In this document: positions 16,287 through 23,411 of the stretch, one piece after another
Position numbering within the stretch: the stretch's first letter is position 1
How the letters are laid out: each line of letters opens with the position of its first letter
Notes under the pieces: model-generated
What the model saw: only the letters and a program-made list of their open reading frames with translations
What the model was told of the DNA's origin: nothing
Database searches by the model: none
NCBI RefSeq assembly: GCF_023109105.1
Contig: NZ_JALDTZ010000005.1
Span: 39,047-103,046 of the forward strand
Direction of reading: 5' to 3'
Length of the DNA: 64,000 nucleotides
Source of the DNA: Streptococcus mitis
Lineage (GTDB): Bacteria; Bacillota; Bacilli; Lactobacillales; Streptococcaceae
Position numbers and translations under genes: made by a program

Positions 16287-17003
16287 TTAAACACCACGTT
16301 GGTTATCGTAGAGGAGGGTATGAAGTTGGGGAAGGACGCGGACATTGCCCCAGCTGTCGTCAGCAGCGACGCGTTCCCAGAGTTCTTTGAGGCGGTCCAG
16401 TTGGTCTTGGACAATATTGCCTCTAGCCTTGGGCTCAGGATTTCCTGCCGATAAGAAGAGGACATCTGGTTGGTAGCGTTCTTGAATCCCTTTGGCAAAG
16501 GCCAAATCTGCATCATCAAAGACAGGAATTTTAAAGGTAACCTTATTTGGATCCAATTGGGAAACGATAAAATCCAAGGTCTCAAAATTGACTTCCATCT
16601 TGGATGAGGGAGGTTTGGGACTTAGGGTGACTTGGTCGATGTCTTTTAACCAATTTTGCCAGCGGGAGCCTTGGGTCTCAACAGCCAGAGTGACACCGCG
16701 TTCCTTGAGTTTGGTGACTAGCTCGGCCATGTTGGCTGCTAGGATAGCAGGATTTCCCCCAGATAGGGTTACATAGTCGTAGCTTCCTAGTTTATCTAAG
16801 GCAGCAATGACCTCGTCAGCTGTCATGCGAGTTGGCTTTTCAGAGCCGTCCCAAGTGAAGGCAGAGTCGCACCAGTCGCAGTGGTAGTCGCAACCTGCAG
16901 TACGGACAAACATGGTTTTCTGCCCAATAGCACGACCTTCACCTTGGAAGGTTGGACCGAAAATTTCCAGGACTGGTAGTTTAAGGACACGTTCCCTAGT
17001 CAT
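16287..17003 (-). CDS. queE: 7-carboxy-7-deazaguanine synthase (radical SAM)
   Basis: 238 aa. Radical-SAM cluster motif C-X3-C-X2-C in 'AGCDYHCDWCDSAF' (residues 38-46), a preceding glycine motif 'GPTFQGEGRAIGQ', and 'LSGGNPAI' further on. It converts 6-carboxytetrahydropterin to 7-carboxy-7-deazaguanine. The ATG overlaps the end of queD by 8 bases, indicating translational coupling. Confidence 0.94.
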   Translation of the reverse strand: MTRERVLKLPVLEIFGPTFQGEGRAIGQKTMFVRTAGCDYHCDWCDSAFTWDGSEKPTRMTADEVIAALDKLGSYDYVTLSGGNPAILAANMAELVTKLKERGVTLAVETQGSRWQNWLKDIDQVTLSPKPPSSKMEVNFETLDFIVSQLDPNKVTFKIPVFDDADLAFAKGIQERYQPDVLFLSAGNPEPKARGNIVQDQLDRLKELWERVAADDSWGNVRVLPQLHTLLYDNQRGV

Positions 17004-17439
17004 CTAACCACTCCCGTCTAAACTCTGCAAAGGCAGTTGGAGTCTCATGGAGGCGAACGTATTCCAAACGGAGACCGCGCTTGTCTGGCAACTCTTGGTT
17101 CATGGTTTGGAAAATCCAGTAAACCATATTTTCAGCAGTCGTGTTCATATAGGGCAGGGTTTCATTGAGATAGCGATGATCCAAGTGGGGCTCTAAGTAG
17201 TTCTTGTAGATGGCTTTGATGTCTCCAAAGTCGTAGGTCATGCCACGTTCATCTAAAAATCCACTGACAGCAATCTGCAGATGATAGGTGTGGCCGTGCA
17301 GGGATTTGCATTTTCCCTCGTAGTGAAAAAGGTGGTGGGCAGCGTCAAAGGTAAATTCTTTTGATACCAAGGTTCTGTGAGGGTTGTAGACAAGAGGCTC
17401 CCCAGTTTCCTGTTTGATTTCTTTGGGTGCAAAAAACAT
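16996..17439 (-). CDS. queD: 6-carboxy-5,6,7,8-tetrahydropterin synthase
   Basis: 147 aa from an ATG that overlaps the queC stop (TAATG at 17441-17437). Zinc-ligand histidines in 'FDAAHHLFHYEGKCKSLHGHTYH' and the catalytic Cys in that segment, then 'DHRYLNE'. It makes 6-carboxytetrahydropterin from 7,8-dihydroneopterin triphosphate. The frame is open 22 codons further upstream but that is inside queC, so the overlapping start is preferred. Confidence 0.94.
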   Translation of the reverse strand: MFFAPKEIKQETGEPLVYNPHRTLVSKEFTFDAAHHLFHYEGKCKSLHGHTYHLQIAVSGFLDERGMTYDFGDIKAIYKNYLEPHLDHRYLNETLPYMNTTAENMVYWIFQTMNQELPDKRGLRLEYVRLHETPTAFAEFRREWLDD

Positions 17440-18092
17440 TAGGACTCTCCTTTCTGTGAGAGATAAACATCTAGACCATGTTGACGTAGGTGGCAGGCTG
17501 GGCAATCTCCACAGCCACTTCCGATAATCCCATTGTAGCAGGTTAAGGTTTTTTCACGAACATAGTCAAAGGCACCGAGTTGGTCAGCCAATTCCCAAGT
17601 TTCAGCCTTGTCTAGCCACATGAGAGGTGTTTGGATAACAAAGTCGTAATCCATGGCAAGGTTGAGGGTGACATTGAGGGATTTAACAAAGACATCACGG
17701 CAGTCAGGGTAGCCTGAGAAGTCTGTTTCACAGACACCTGTCACGATGTCTTTAATGCCTCGTTGTTTGGCAAGAACTGCCGCAAAGGATAGAAAGAGGT
17801 GGTTGCGACCATCAACAAAGGTATTGGGAACCTCTCCCTCTTTTTGCTCAATTTCCAGATCAGAGGTCAGGGCATTTTCAGTGATTTGCCCCAGCAGAGA
17901 CATATCTAAGATGTGATGACGAATACCTTGTTCCTTAGCGATTTCTCTAGCAACTTGAATTTCGAGATGATGGCGTTGGCCGTAGGCAAAGGTGACGGCT
18001 TCGACAGTTTCATAGTGTTCTTTAGCCCAAAAGAGGCAGGTTGTAGAATCTTGACCGCCACTAAAGACGACCAAGGCTGATTGACGTTTCAT
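17439..18092 (-). CDS. queC: 7-cyano-7-deazaguanine (preQ0) synthase
   Basis: 217 aa. ATP pyrophosphatase P-loop SGGQDST at residues 11-17; zinc cysteines in '[22 protein letters not shown]' near the C-terminus. It converts 7-carboxy-7-deazaguanine to preQ0 with ATP and ammonia. Start at ATG 18092 with GGAAGGAG 4 bases upstream; an in-frame ATG 13 codons earlier would place the start inside the leader next to the terminator hairpin. First gene of queCDEF. Confidence 0.94.
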   Translation of the reverse strand: MKRQSALVVFSGGQDSTTCLFWAKEHYETVEAVTFAYGQRHHLEIQVAREIAKEQGIRHHILDMSLLGQITENALTSDLEIEQKEGEVPNTFVDGRNHLFLSFAAVLAKQRGIKDIVTGVCETDFSGYPDCRDVFVKSLNVTLNLAMDYDFVIQTPLMWLDKAETWELADQLGAFDYVREKTLTCYNGIIGSGCGDCPACHLRQHGLDVYLSQKGES

Positions 18093-18128
18093 AGTACTCC
18101 TTCCAAAATGGGGAATGTTCAGAGCACG

Positions 18129-18212
18129 CAAAAAGCTCCCTTGAGGGAGCTAAAAAATACCAAGTAGAGGTTTTTTTTAGCGATGGCATGTCCCAAACAT
18201 CGTAATATTATA
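18129..18212 (-). promoter_or_regulatory. queCDEF leader with terminator/antiterminator
   Basis: Minus strand: TATAAT (18207-18212), then a hairpin CGATG...CATCG (18181-18202). A 9-bp stem GCTAAAAAA/TTTTTTAGC (18149-18181) follows, overlapping the first bases of an intrinsic terminator AGCTCCC-TCAA-GGGAGCT with T5 (18130-18151). The two stems are mutually exclusive at the shared AGC. This is the geometry of a transcription attenuator or riboswitch; preQ1 would be the obvious ligand. It does not match the preQ1-I or preQ1-II consensus that I know. Confidence 0.5.
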
Positions 18213-18293
18213 CCTACAGTCTAGCATATTTTTTGAAAAATGGCAAAGGGTAAGAAAAAAGAGACCAAAGCAAGTACTTGGTCTCTAGTATGA

Positions 18294-18608
18294 TTAGCTC
18301 AATTCAGCAACGATAGCCTTGATTTGTTCTGCTGTGTGAACACCAGCAACTTGTTTCACTACTTGGCCGTCTTTTTTGAAGAGAAGAGTTGGGATAGACA
18401 TGATTCCAAAAGCACGAGCTGTGTTTGGATTTTCATCCACGTCCATTTTAACGATTTTCAAAACATCTTCTGAAAGTTCTTCAGATAATTTGTCCAAAAT
18501 TGGACCTTGCATGCGACATGGACCACACCAAGTTGCCCAGAAGTCTACCAAGACCAAACCGTCTTTTGTTTCTTGTTCGAATGTTGCATCTGTAATTGCT
18601 TTTGCCAT
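18294..18608 (-). CDS. trxA: Thioredoxin
   Basis: 104 aa, single thioredoxin fold with the redox site WCGPC at residues 27-31 and the cis-proline in 'SIPTLLF' (near 73-76). General cytosolic disulfide reductant for ribonucleotide reductase and peroxidases. Ribosome site AAAAGGAGAAAT. Its own transcript or linked to the small gene upstream at 18624-18845 (15 bases apart). Confidence 0.95.
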   Translation of the reverse strand: MAKAITDATFEQETKDGLVLVDFWATWCGPCRMQGPILDKLSEELSEDVLKIVKMDVDENPNTARAFGIMSIPTLLFKKDGQVVKQVAGVHTAEQIKAIVAELS

Positions 18609-18623
18609 TGTATTTCTCCTTTT

Positions 18624-18845
18624 TTAGTTATATTGGCTTAAATCTTGTTTCTTGAGATAGAAGAAGATATCTCCGTAAGTCCCATGGTAGTCCAAATCAT
18701 GACCGTTGTAAGTTAATTTTTGGACAGGGTAGTAGTCTGCGACGCCGATAAGGCAAGCTTGTTGTGAACGATCAAAGTCTTCATAAGATTCGAAAGTTAC
18801 AGTTCTTTCGTTCTTGCTGGCATCTAGATAGGTAATTTCAATCAT
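18624..18845 (-). CDS. DUF4649 family small protein
   Basis: 73 aa: 'MIEITYLDASKNERTVTFESYEDFDRSQQACLIGVADYYPVQKL...'. Beta-rich, soluble, a DUF4649-type streptococcal protein of unknown function. Start at ATG 18845 after AAAGGAG; the longer frame upstream runs through the promoter. It is followed 15 bases later by trxA and preceded by a strong promoter with a palindrome shared with the marR promoter, so a MarR regulator may control both it and trxA. Confidence 0.75.
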   Translation of the reverse strand: MIEITYLDASKNERTVTFESYEDFDRSQQACLIGVADYYPVQKLTYNGHDLDYHGTYGDIFFYLKKQDLSQYN

Positions 18846-18876
18846 TTTAAAAACTCCTTTGTTTAATGATGACTTT

Positions 18877-18927
18877 ATTTTACTCCTTGTAAAAGAGAAT
18901 GTCAAGAAAAATGATTGCGCACGCAAC
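18877..18927 (-). promoter_or_regulatory. Promoter of DUF4649-trxA with MarR-type site
   Basis: Minus strand TTGACA (18900-18905), 17-base spacer, TAAAAT (18877-18882). Nine bases upstream of the -35 lies the palindrome ATTGCGCACGCAAC (plus-strand reading, 18914-18927), which nearly repeats the site at 19642-19655. Confidence 0.6.
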
Positions 18928-18945
18928 TTTTTTTCTAAAATCATC

Positions 18946-19326
18946 TTAAATCAAGAAATCCAAACCTGTTTCCAAGCTTTCTTCGATAGCCTTTTGTAGT
19001 GAGGCCAGTGTCTTTTGCCCATCACCTGTCAGGCAGATAAAGCTAGAGCGCCTATCTTGATCGCAACACCTGCGACTGAGTAGACCGCAATTTTTAGCTT
19101 CCAAGCGAGCCACCATTCGAGAAACGGCGCTTGGGCTCAGATGAAGTTTATCTGGCAGGTCAATCTGGCGTAGAGATTTTTCTTGGGCCAAGTCCAGATA
19201 GTAGAGCAGGTAAAACTCTTTCAGGGTCAGACTTTGCTCGCTCCGCTGGGCAACAGTCTCTTCCAAAAGACTTTCAATTTCTTTCTGACGCCGATTGAAG
19301 TCAAACCATTTTTCCAAATAAGTCAT
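18946..19326 (-). CDS. MarR-family transcriptional regulator
   Basis: 126 aa winged-helix regulator. Helical N-terminus ('LEKWFDFNRRQKEIESLLEETVAQ'), recognition region 'LSPSAVSRMVARLEAKNCGLLSRR', wing 'DQDRRSSFICLTGDGQKTL', C-terminal dimer helix. Start at ATG 19326 with AAAGGAGATACT; a start 20 codons earlier would lie in the BOX element. Four cysteines occur, two adjacent ('RRCCDQDRR') at the wing, which hints at redox sensing (inference). The promoter carries an inverted repeat over the start site, so autorepression is likely. Confidence 0.8.
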   Translation of the reverse strand: MTYLEKWFDFNRRQKEIESLLEETVAQRSEQSLTLKEFYLLYYLDLAQEKSLRQIDLPDKLHLSPSAVSRMVARLEAKNCGLLSRRCCDQDRRSSFICLTGDGQKTLASLQKAIEESLETGLDFLI

Positions 19327-19352
19327 AGTATCTCCTTTCTTTTTAGAGTTGT

Positions 19353-19596
19353 AATACTCTTCGAAAATCTCTTCAAACCACGTCAACGTCGCCTTGCTGT
19401 AGATATATGTAACTGACTTCGTCAGTCTTATCTACAACCTCAAAACAGTGTTTTGAGCTGACTTCGTCAGTTTCATCTGCAACCTCAAAACCATGTTTTG
19501 AGCTGACTTCGTCAGTCTTATCCACAACCTCAAAACAGTGTTTTGAGCAACCTGCGGCTAGTTTCCTAGTTTGCTCTTTGATTTTCATTGAGTATA
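19353..19596 (+). repeat. BOX element (A-B-B-B-C) in the marR leader
   Basis: boxA from ATACTCTTCG, three boxB units with CTGACTTCGTCAG and TCAAAACagtgTTTTGAG, boxC to CATTGAGTATA. It lies between the marR promoter (19657-19685) and its start codon, so the whole element is in the 5' UTR in reverse orientation and could influence mRNA stability or expression. Confidence 0.92.
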
Positions 19597-19641
19597 AATA
19601 GAAGAAAGTCCATTCACGGATAATCTCTGTATTACAAGATG

Positions 19642-19685
19642 ATTGCGCATGCAATAATTATACTACTTTTAAATCAAGCTGGCAA
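19642..19685 (-). promoter_or_regulatory. marR promoter and operator
   Basis: Minus strand TTGCCA (19680-19685), 17-base spacer, TATAAT (19657-19662). The inverted repeat ATTGC-GCAT-GCAAT (19642-19655) begins just after the -10 and covers the transcription start, the usual place for an autorepressor site. Confidence 0.65.
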
Positions 19686-19773
19686 GAAGAACGCAGGTAT
19701 CTTTTATCCTAAATCATGCCAGTTTTCACAAGTCAAGAATTGTTTGTATCCCCTTTCCTCTCTAATTTTTAAT

Positions 19774-19818
19774 GATTCTTGCGCATTTCCTTGAAATTTT
19801 CTGAAAAAAGAGTAAACT
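19774..19818 (+). promoter_or_regulatory. Promoter of the LrgA/CidA-type gene with half site
   Basis: TTGAAA (19791-19796), 16-base spacer, TAAACT (19813-19818). Directly upstream, TTCTTGCGCATTTCC (19776-19790) contains TTGCGCAT, one half of the MarR-type palindrome. Confidence 0.5.
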
Positions 19819-19851
19819 GGTATGCAAGAAGTCTATTTCGTGGAGTTTAGG

Positions 19852-20226
19852 ATGAAATTATATGTTCAATTAATGATTCTCTTTGTGATTTCTCTAATCG
19901 GAGAGGGAATCTCCAGTTTCTTTCATCTGCCCATCCCAGGCAGTATTATCGGCTTGATCATTCTCTTTCTAGCCCTGCAATTCAAGTGGCTGAGAACTAG
20001 ACATGTCAATATGGTGGGGAATTTCTTGCTGGCCAATATGACCATTCTCTTTTTGCCACCAGCAGTGGGAATTATGGAGAAGTTTGATGTGATTGCTCCC
20101 TATCTTTTGCCCATCGTTTTGATTGTCTTTTTTGCAGCAGTCATCAATATTATCCTCATAGCCGTGGTAGTTCAGTTCATCAAGAGACGGTTTGAGGGAG
20201 ATTATGAGAAAGGAGATGCCAAATGA
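19852..20226 (+). CDS. LrgA/CidA-type holin-like membrane protein
   Basis: 124 aa with four hydrophobic helices and the family segment 'LPIPGSIIGLIILFLAL' (about residues 26-42) and 'LPPAVGIMEKFD'. CidA/LrgA proteins modulate murein hydrolase activity and, more recently, pyruvate/metabolite transport. Start at the ATG at 19852 (GGAGTTTAGG before it) rather than at 19822, which would lie at the transcription start itself. The stop overlaps the next start (ATGA), so the two proteins are made together. Confidence 0.85.
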   Translation: MKLYVQLMILFVISLIGEGISSFFHLPIPGSIIGLIILFLALQFKWLRTRHVNMVGNFLLANMTILFLPPAVGIMEKFDVIAPYLLPIVLIVFFAAVINIILIAVVVQFIKRRFEGDYEKGDAK

Positions 20227-20918
20227 GTGAATTTGTTTCCAATCCCCTGTTTGGGCTTGCCCTGTCCATCCTAGCTTATCTAGTGGGGATGTTGATTTAC
20301 AGACGTTTTCCCCATCCTTTGACAACACCCTTACTTTTGTCAGCTGTTTTCATTATCATCTTTCTAAAGGTGACGGGCATTTCTTACCAAGATTACTACC
20401 AAGGTGGAGTTTATCTGAACAACTTGATTGTCCCATCGACAGTGGCTTTGGGGATTCCGCTTTATAAGAGTTTTCACTTGATGAAGCACCATGCTCGAAG
20501 TATTCTCTTTGGTAGTCTATTAGCGGTAGTTGTCAATACCTCTTTCACAGCCCTTGTGGCTAAGATTTTTGGCATGGACTTTTTCCTAGCTATTTCTCTC
20601 TTTCCTAAGTCAGTAACAACCGCCATGGCAGTGGGAATCACAGAAAAATTGCAAGGATTGACGACTGTGACCTTGGTGGTTGTAGTGGCAACTGGGATTT
20701 TAACCAGTGTCATCGGCCCAACACTTTTGAAGTGGTTGAAAATAGATGATCCAGTAGCTGTCGGTCTTTCCCTTGGAGGAACAGGTCATGCTGTCGGAAC
20801 AGGAACAGCCTTTCGATACGGCTCTGTAGCAGGAGCTATGGGTGGTTTGGCTATCGGTGTCACCGGTATTCTCTATGTCTTTGTCAGCCCTATCGTAGCC
20901 AGTTTGATATTGAGTTAA
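20223..20918 (+). CDS. LrgB/CidB-type membrane protein
   Basis: 231 aa, about eight hydrophobic segments. Family signatures are 'NLIVPSTVALGIPLYK', 'PKSVTTAMAVGITE' and the C-terminal glycine-rich 'SLGGTGHAVGTGTAFRYGSVAGAMGGLAIGVTG'. Overlaps the LrgA-type gene by 4 bases. Together they form an LrgAB/CidAB-like pair at the membrane, connected with autolysis control or pyruvate handling; the sequence does not decide between Lrg and Cid. Confidence 0.87.
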   Translation: MSEFVSNPLFGLALSILAYLVGMLIYRRFPHPLTTPLLLSAVFIIIFLKVTGISYQDYYQGGVYLNNLIVPSTVALGIPLYKSFHLMKHHARSILFGSLLAVVVNTSFTALVAKIFGMDFFLAISLFPKSVTTAMAVGITEKLQGLTTVTLVVVVATGILTSVIGPTLLKWLKIDDPVAVGLSLGGTGHAVGTGTAFRYGSVAGAMGGLAIGVTGILYVFVSPIVASLILS

Positions 20919-20926
20919 ATCAAAAC

Positions 20927-20952
20927 CCAGCTTTTTAGCTGGGCCTTTTTTA
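20927..20952. terminator. Bidirectional terminator
   Basis: CCCAGCT...AGCTGGG with CCTTTTTT on the plus strand; it separates the LrgB-type gene from the convergent ABC operon. Confidence 0.8.
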
Positions 20953-21717
20953 TTGCAAATTAACCTTGTTTTTCAAGATGTGGTAAGTTCCTAGATAGTA
21001 GATGGCTATAAGAATAACTTCTTCCAGAATAGTCATGATAATGCCCATCTGGAACTGATCAGCTCCTCCTGAGGTTGATGGGAAGTAGAAGCCAGGGTTA
21101 GAACGATAGAAGAGTTCAATAAAGCCAACGACAATTTGGATACCAATGTAGGCTACAATTGACAGTGCGGTACGGTATTCATTGAAAAGCTGTCCAATGG
21201 AAATAGCCAAGTAGATACAGAGGATTCCAGAAATGGTATTTAGTAGGAAGGACACCCCCATAAGAGAAAGTTGAGGAAGGTGTGTTCTTATAAATGGTAT
21301 CAAGTCAGAAGTTGCAAACCAATCTGGAGCCGTTAGAGTCAGAACAATAAAAGCACTTAGAGCTAGTACAGCAGTGCTAATCACAGACCAGATAAAGGCA
21401 CCGACTAGCTTGGCTGTGATGATATGGTGTTCAGAAACTGGCAAGGTCAAAGTCAGATAGCCTTGGCGGTCATAGACACTACCTTTAAAGCGTTTAATAA
21501 TCAAGAAAAGAGTTGAAATCCCAAGCGTAATCATCAAACCACCAAAGACAGTAGCTAGAAAAATGAGTAGAACGGGTTGACTTTCTTTGACAGGTAGATG
21601 GTTATAGGTCTGTGCTTGAAGTCCGATGAGGGCAGAAAGGAAGAGCACGGCAGCGTAAAGGGCTAAATACCACTTGTTAACATTTTTAAATTCGTAGCGA
21701 ACTAAATTCCAAAACAT
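20950..21717 (-). CDS. ABC-2 type transporter permease
   Basis: 255 aa with six hydrophobic helices; 'MFWNLVRYEFKNVNKWYLALYAAVLFLSALIGL' at the N-terminus and a typical cytosolic loop 'RFKGSVYDRQGYLTLTLPVSEHHIITAKLVGAFIW' (exporter-type permease, as in YtrC/BcrB-like proteins). Last gene of an operon GntR regulator - ATPase - permease. The substrate is unknown; similar YtrA-type operons respond to cell-wall stress. Confidence 0.82.
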   Translation of the reverse strand: MFWNLVRYEFKNVNKWYLALYAAVLFLSALIGLQAQTYNHLPVKESQPVLLIFLATVFGGLMITLGISTLFLIIKRFKGSVYDRQGYLTLTLPVSEHHIITAKLVGAFIWSVISTAVLALSAFIVLTLTAPDWFATSDLIPFIRTHLPQLSLMGVSFLLNTISGILCIYLAISIGQLFNEYRTALSIVAYIGIQIVVGFIELFYRSNPGFYFPSTSGGADQFQMGIIMTILEEVILIAIYYLGTYHILKNKVNLQ

Positions 21718-21732
21718 AATAATCTCCTTTGC

Positions 21733-22428
21733 TTAGGCCTTAAATTCCTGACGGAAGAGTTGGTCAATGGATTCACCTGACTCATAGCGAATATCATCTA
21801 CATTACCTTGACGAACGACTTTTCCGTCTTTAAGGAAGACAATTTCATCTAAGATTGGCTCGATATCAGAAATCAAGTGGGTCGAAATCAAAACGGTAGA
21901 AGTTGGGGAGTAGTTGTTGATAATGGTATTGAGGATATAATCACGGGCTGCTGGGTCCACCCCACCAATGGGTTCATCTAAAACGTAGAGACGAGCATCA
22001 CGGCTCATAACCAAAATCAGTTGGACTTTTTCCTTGTTTCCTTTTGATAGTTTCTTGAGACGACTATTTTCATCAATGCCTAGGTCTTCAAGTAGATGAT
22101 GGGCGCGTTCAAGATTGAAATCTTTATAGAAGGTCTTGAAGTAGGTTAGGGCTTCTTTGACCTTCATTTGTTCATTTAGATAGGTCGTATCTGGCAAATA
22201 AGCTACGATAGCCTTGGTTGCTGGGCTTGGATCCATGTCATTGATAAGGACGCGTCCTTGGTCTGGTTGCAAGAGGCCATTGATGAGTTTAATCAGGGTT
22301 GTTTTTCCTGAGCCGTTTGGACCAAGGAGACCAACAATTTTTCCAGCTGGGATGTCAAGGGAAACATTTTCAAGGGCTGGGGTTGCTCCATAAGATTTGG
22401 ATACATTTTCAAATGCTAGTAATGACAT
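21733..22428 (-). CDS. ABC transporter ATP-binding protein
   Basis: 231 aa from ATG 22428 (AAAGGAGTTTAAGCTT before it). Walker A GPNGSGKT at residues 36-43, Q-loop region 'VAYLPDTTYL', signature LSKGNKEKV (in place of LSGGQ, as is common in this exporter subfamily), Walker B LYVLDEPIGGVDP and 'STHLISD' H-loop. It energises the permease at 20950-21717. The start lies 4 bases past the stop of the GntR gene. Confidence 0.9.
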   Translation of the reverse strand: MSLLAFENVSKSYGATPALENVSLDIPAGKIVGLLGPNGSGKTTLIKLINGLLQPDQGRVLINDMDPSPATKAIVAYLPDTTYLNEQMKVKEALTYFKTFYKDFNLERAHHLLEDLGIDENSRLKKLSKGNKEKVQLILVMSRDARLYVLDEPIGGVDPAARDYILNTIINNYSPTSTVLISTHLISDIEPILDEIVFLKDGKVVRQGNVDDIRYESGESIDQLFRQEFKA

Positions 22429-22432
22429 AAGC

Positions 22433-22798
22433 TTAAACTCCTTTAATATAATCACTGACTACGCCTGGTAGTTCTTCTTTTTCATAGCCAAAATGGGTCA
22501 TAGAGGAAACGAAGTGTTCCAATTCTTCTTCTGATAATTGTTTGCGTGATTGGGCGATTAGCTCCTTATCCTCAGTCACAAATCGTCCAGTTGTTCGCTT
22601 GCTGTAGACAAATCCTTCTCGTTCAAGGTCTGACAAGGCTCTTTGGATGGTGTTGGGATTGACACCCGCCTCGCTCGCTAGCTCTCTCACGGTTGGAAGT
22701 TGTTGATTGGGTTCCAGTGTATGGGAAACAATCTGAAGCTTGATTTTCTCCATAATCTGTAAATAGATGGGTTTTTTGTTGTCAAATATCCAGGACAT
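22433..22798 (-). CDS. GntR-family regulator (YtrA type)
   Basis: 121 aa: winged helix ('PIYLQIMEKIKLQIVSHTL...LPTVRELASEAGVNPNTIQRALSDLEREGFVYSKRTTGRFV') and a short C-terminal dimer tail of about 45 residues, the YtrA subfamily. These regulators typically repress the ABC operon they head. Promoter TTGACA-17-TATTAT lies at 22836-22864 on the minus strand. Confidence 0.88.
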   Translation of the reverse strand: MSWIFDNKKPIYLQIMEKIKLQIVSHTLEPNQQLPTVRELASEAGVNPNTIQRALSDLEREGFVYSKRTTGRFVTEDKELIAQSRKQLSEEELEHFVSSMTHFGYEKEELPGVVSDYIKGV

Positions 22799-22835
22799 CT
22801 TGGTCTCCTTTCTTTTATTCTTTTGTCTTAATTAA

Positions 22836-22864
22836 ATAATACAACAAAACAAAAAACTTGTCAA
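22836..22864 (-). promoter_or_regulatory. Promoter of the GntR-ABC operon
   Basis: TTGACA (22859-22864), 17-base spacer, TATTAT (22836-22841) on the minus strand. It is divergent from and partly next to the nrdR promoter. Confidence 0.7.
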
Positions 22865-22882
22865 GCAAAAAGAAGAATTGTT

Positions 22883-22910
22883 TTGGGAATCGCTTAAAAA
22901 ATGGTATAAT
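22883..22910 (+). promoter_or_regulatory. Promoter of nrdR-dnaB-dnaI
   Basis: TTGGGA (22883-22888), 16-base spacer ending TGG, TATAAT (22905-22910): extended -10. Confidence 0.65.
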
Positions 22911-22937
22911 GAAAAGAAAACGATAAGGAGGGAAAGG

Positions 22938-23411
22938 ATGCGTTGTCCAAAATGTGGGGCTACCAAGTCAAGTGTTATCGATAGTCGTCAAGCAGAAGAA
23001 GGGAACACCATTCGTAGAAGACGTGAGTGCGATGAATGCCAACACCGTTTTACAACCTACGAACGAGTAGAAGAAAGAACCTTAGTGGTTGTTAAAAAAG
23101 ATGGCACACGGGAACAATTCTCCAGAGATAAAATCTTTAATGGGATTATCCGCTCAGCCCAGAAACGTCCTGTGTCAAGTGATGAAATCAACATGGTAGT
23201 CAATCGTATCGAACAGAAACTCCGTGGTCGAAATGAAAATGAAATTCAAAGTGAGGACATTGGTTCCCTCGTCATGGAGGAGTTGGCTGAATTGGACGAG
23301 ATTACCTATGTGCGTTTTGCCAGTGTCTATCGTAGCTTTAAGGATGTCAGTGAGCTAGAAAGCTTGCTCCAACAAATCACCCAGTCCTCTAAAAAGAAAA
23401 AGGAAAGATAA
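22938..23411 (+). CDS. nrdR: Transcriptional repressor NrdR
   Basis: 157 aa from ATG 22938 (AAGGAGGGAAAGG before it); the frame upstream runs through the promoter. Zinc ribbon Cys3, Cys6, Cys31, Cys34 and an ATP-cone domain ('[29 protein letters not shown]'). It represses ribonucleotide reductase genes in response to (d)ATP. In Firmicutes nrdR is often upstream of dnaB-dnaI, as here; dnaB starts at the base after its stop codon. Confidence 0.95.

Noticed and set aside
19373..19654. Minus-strand ORF with repeating 'SSKHGFEVADETDEV' units
   Set aside because: The repeats are translated boxB units, not a protein.
20950..22798. GntR-ABC operon as an antimicrobial resistance system
   Set aside because: The layout fits YtrA-type operons, but nothing in the sequence identifies a substrate.
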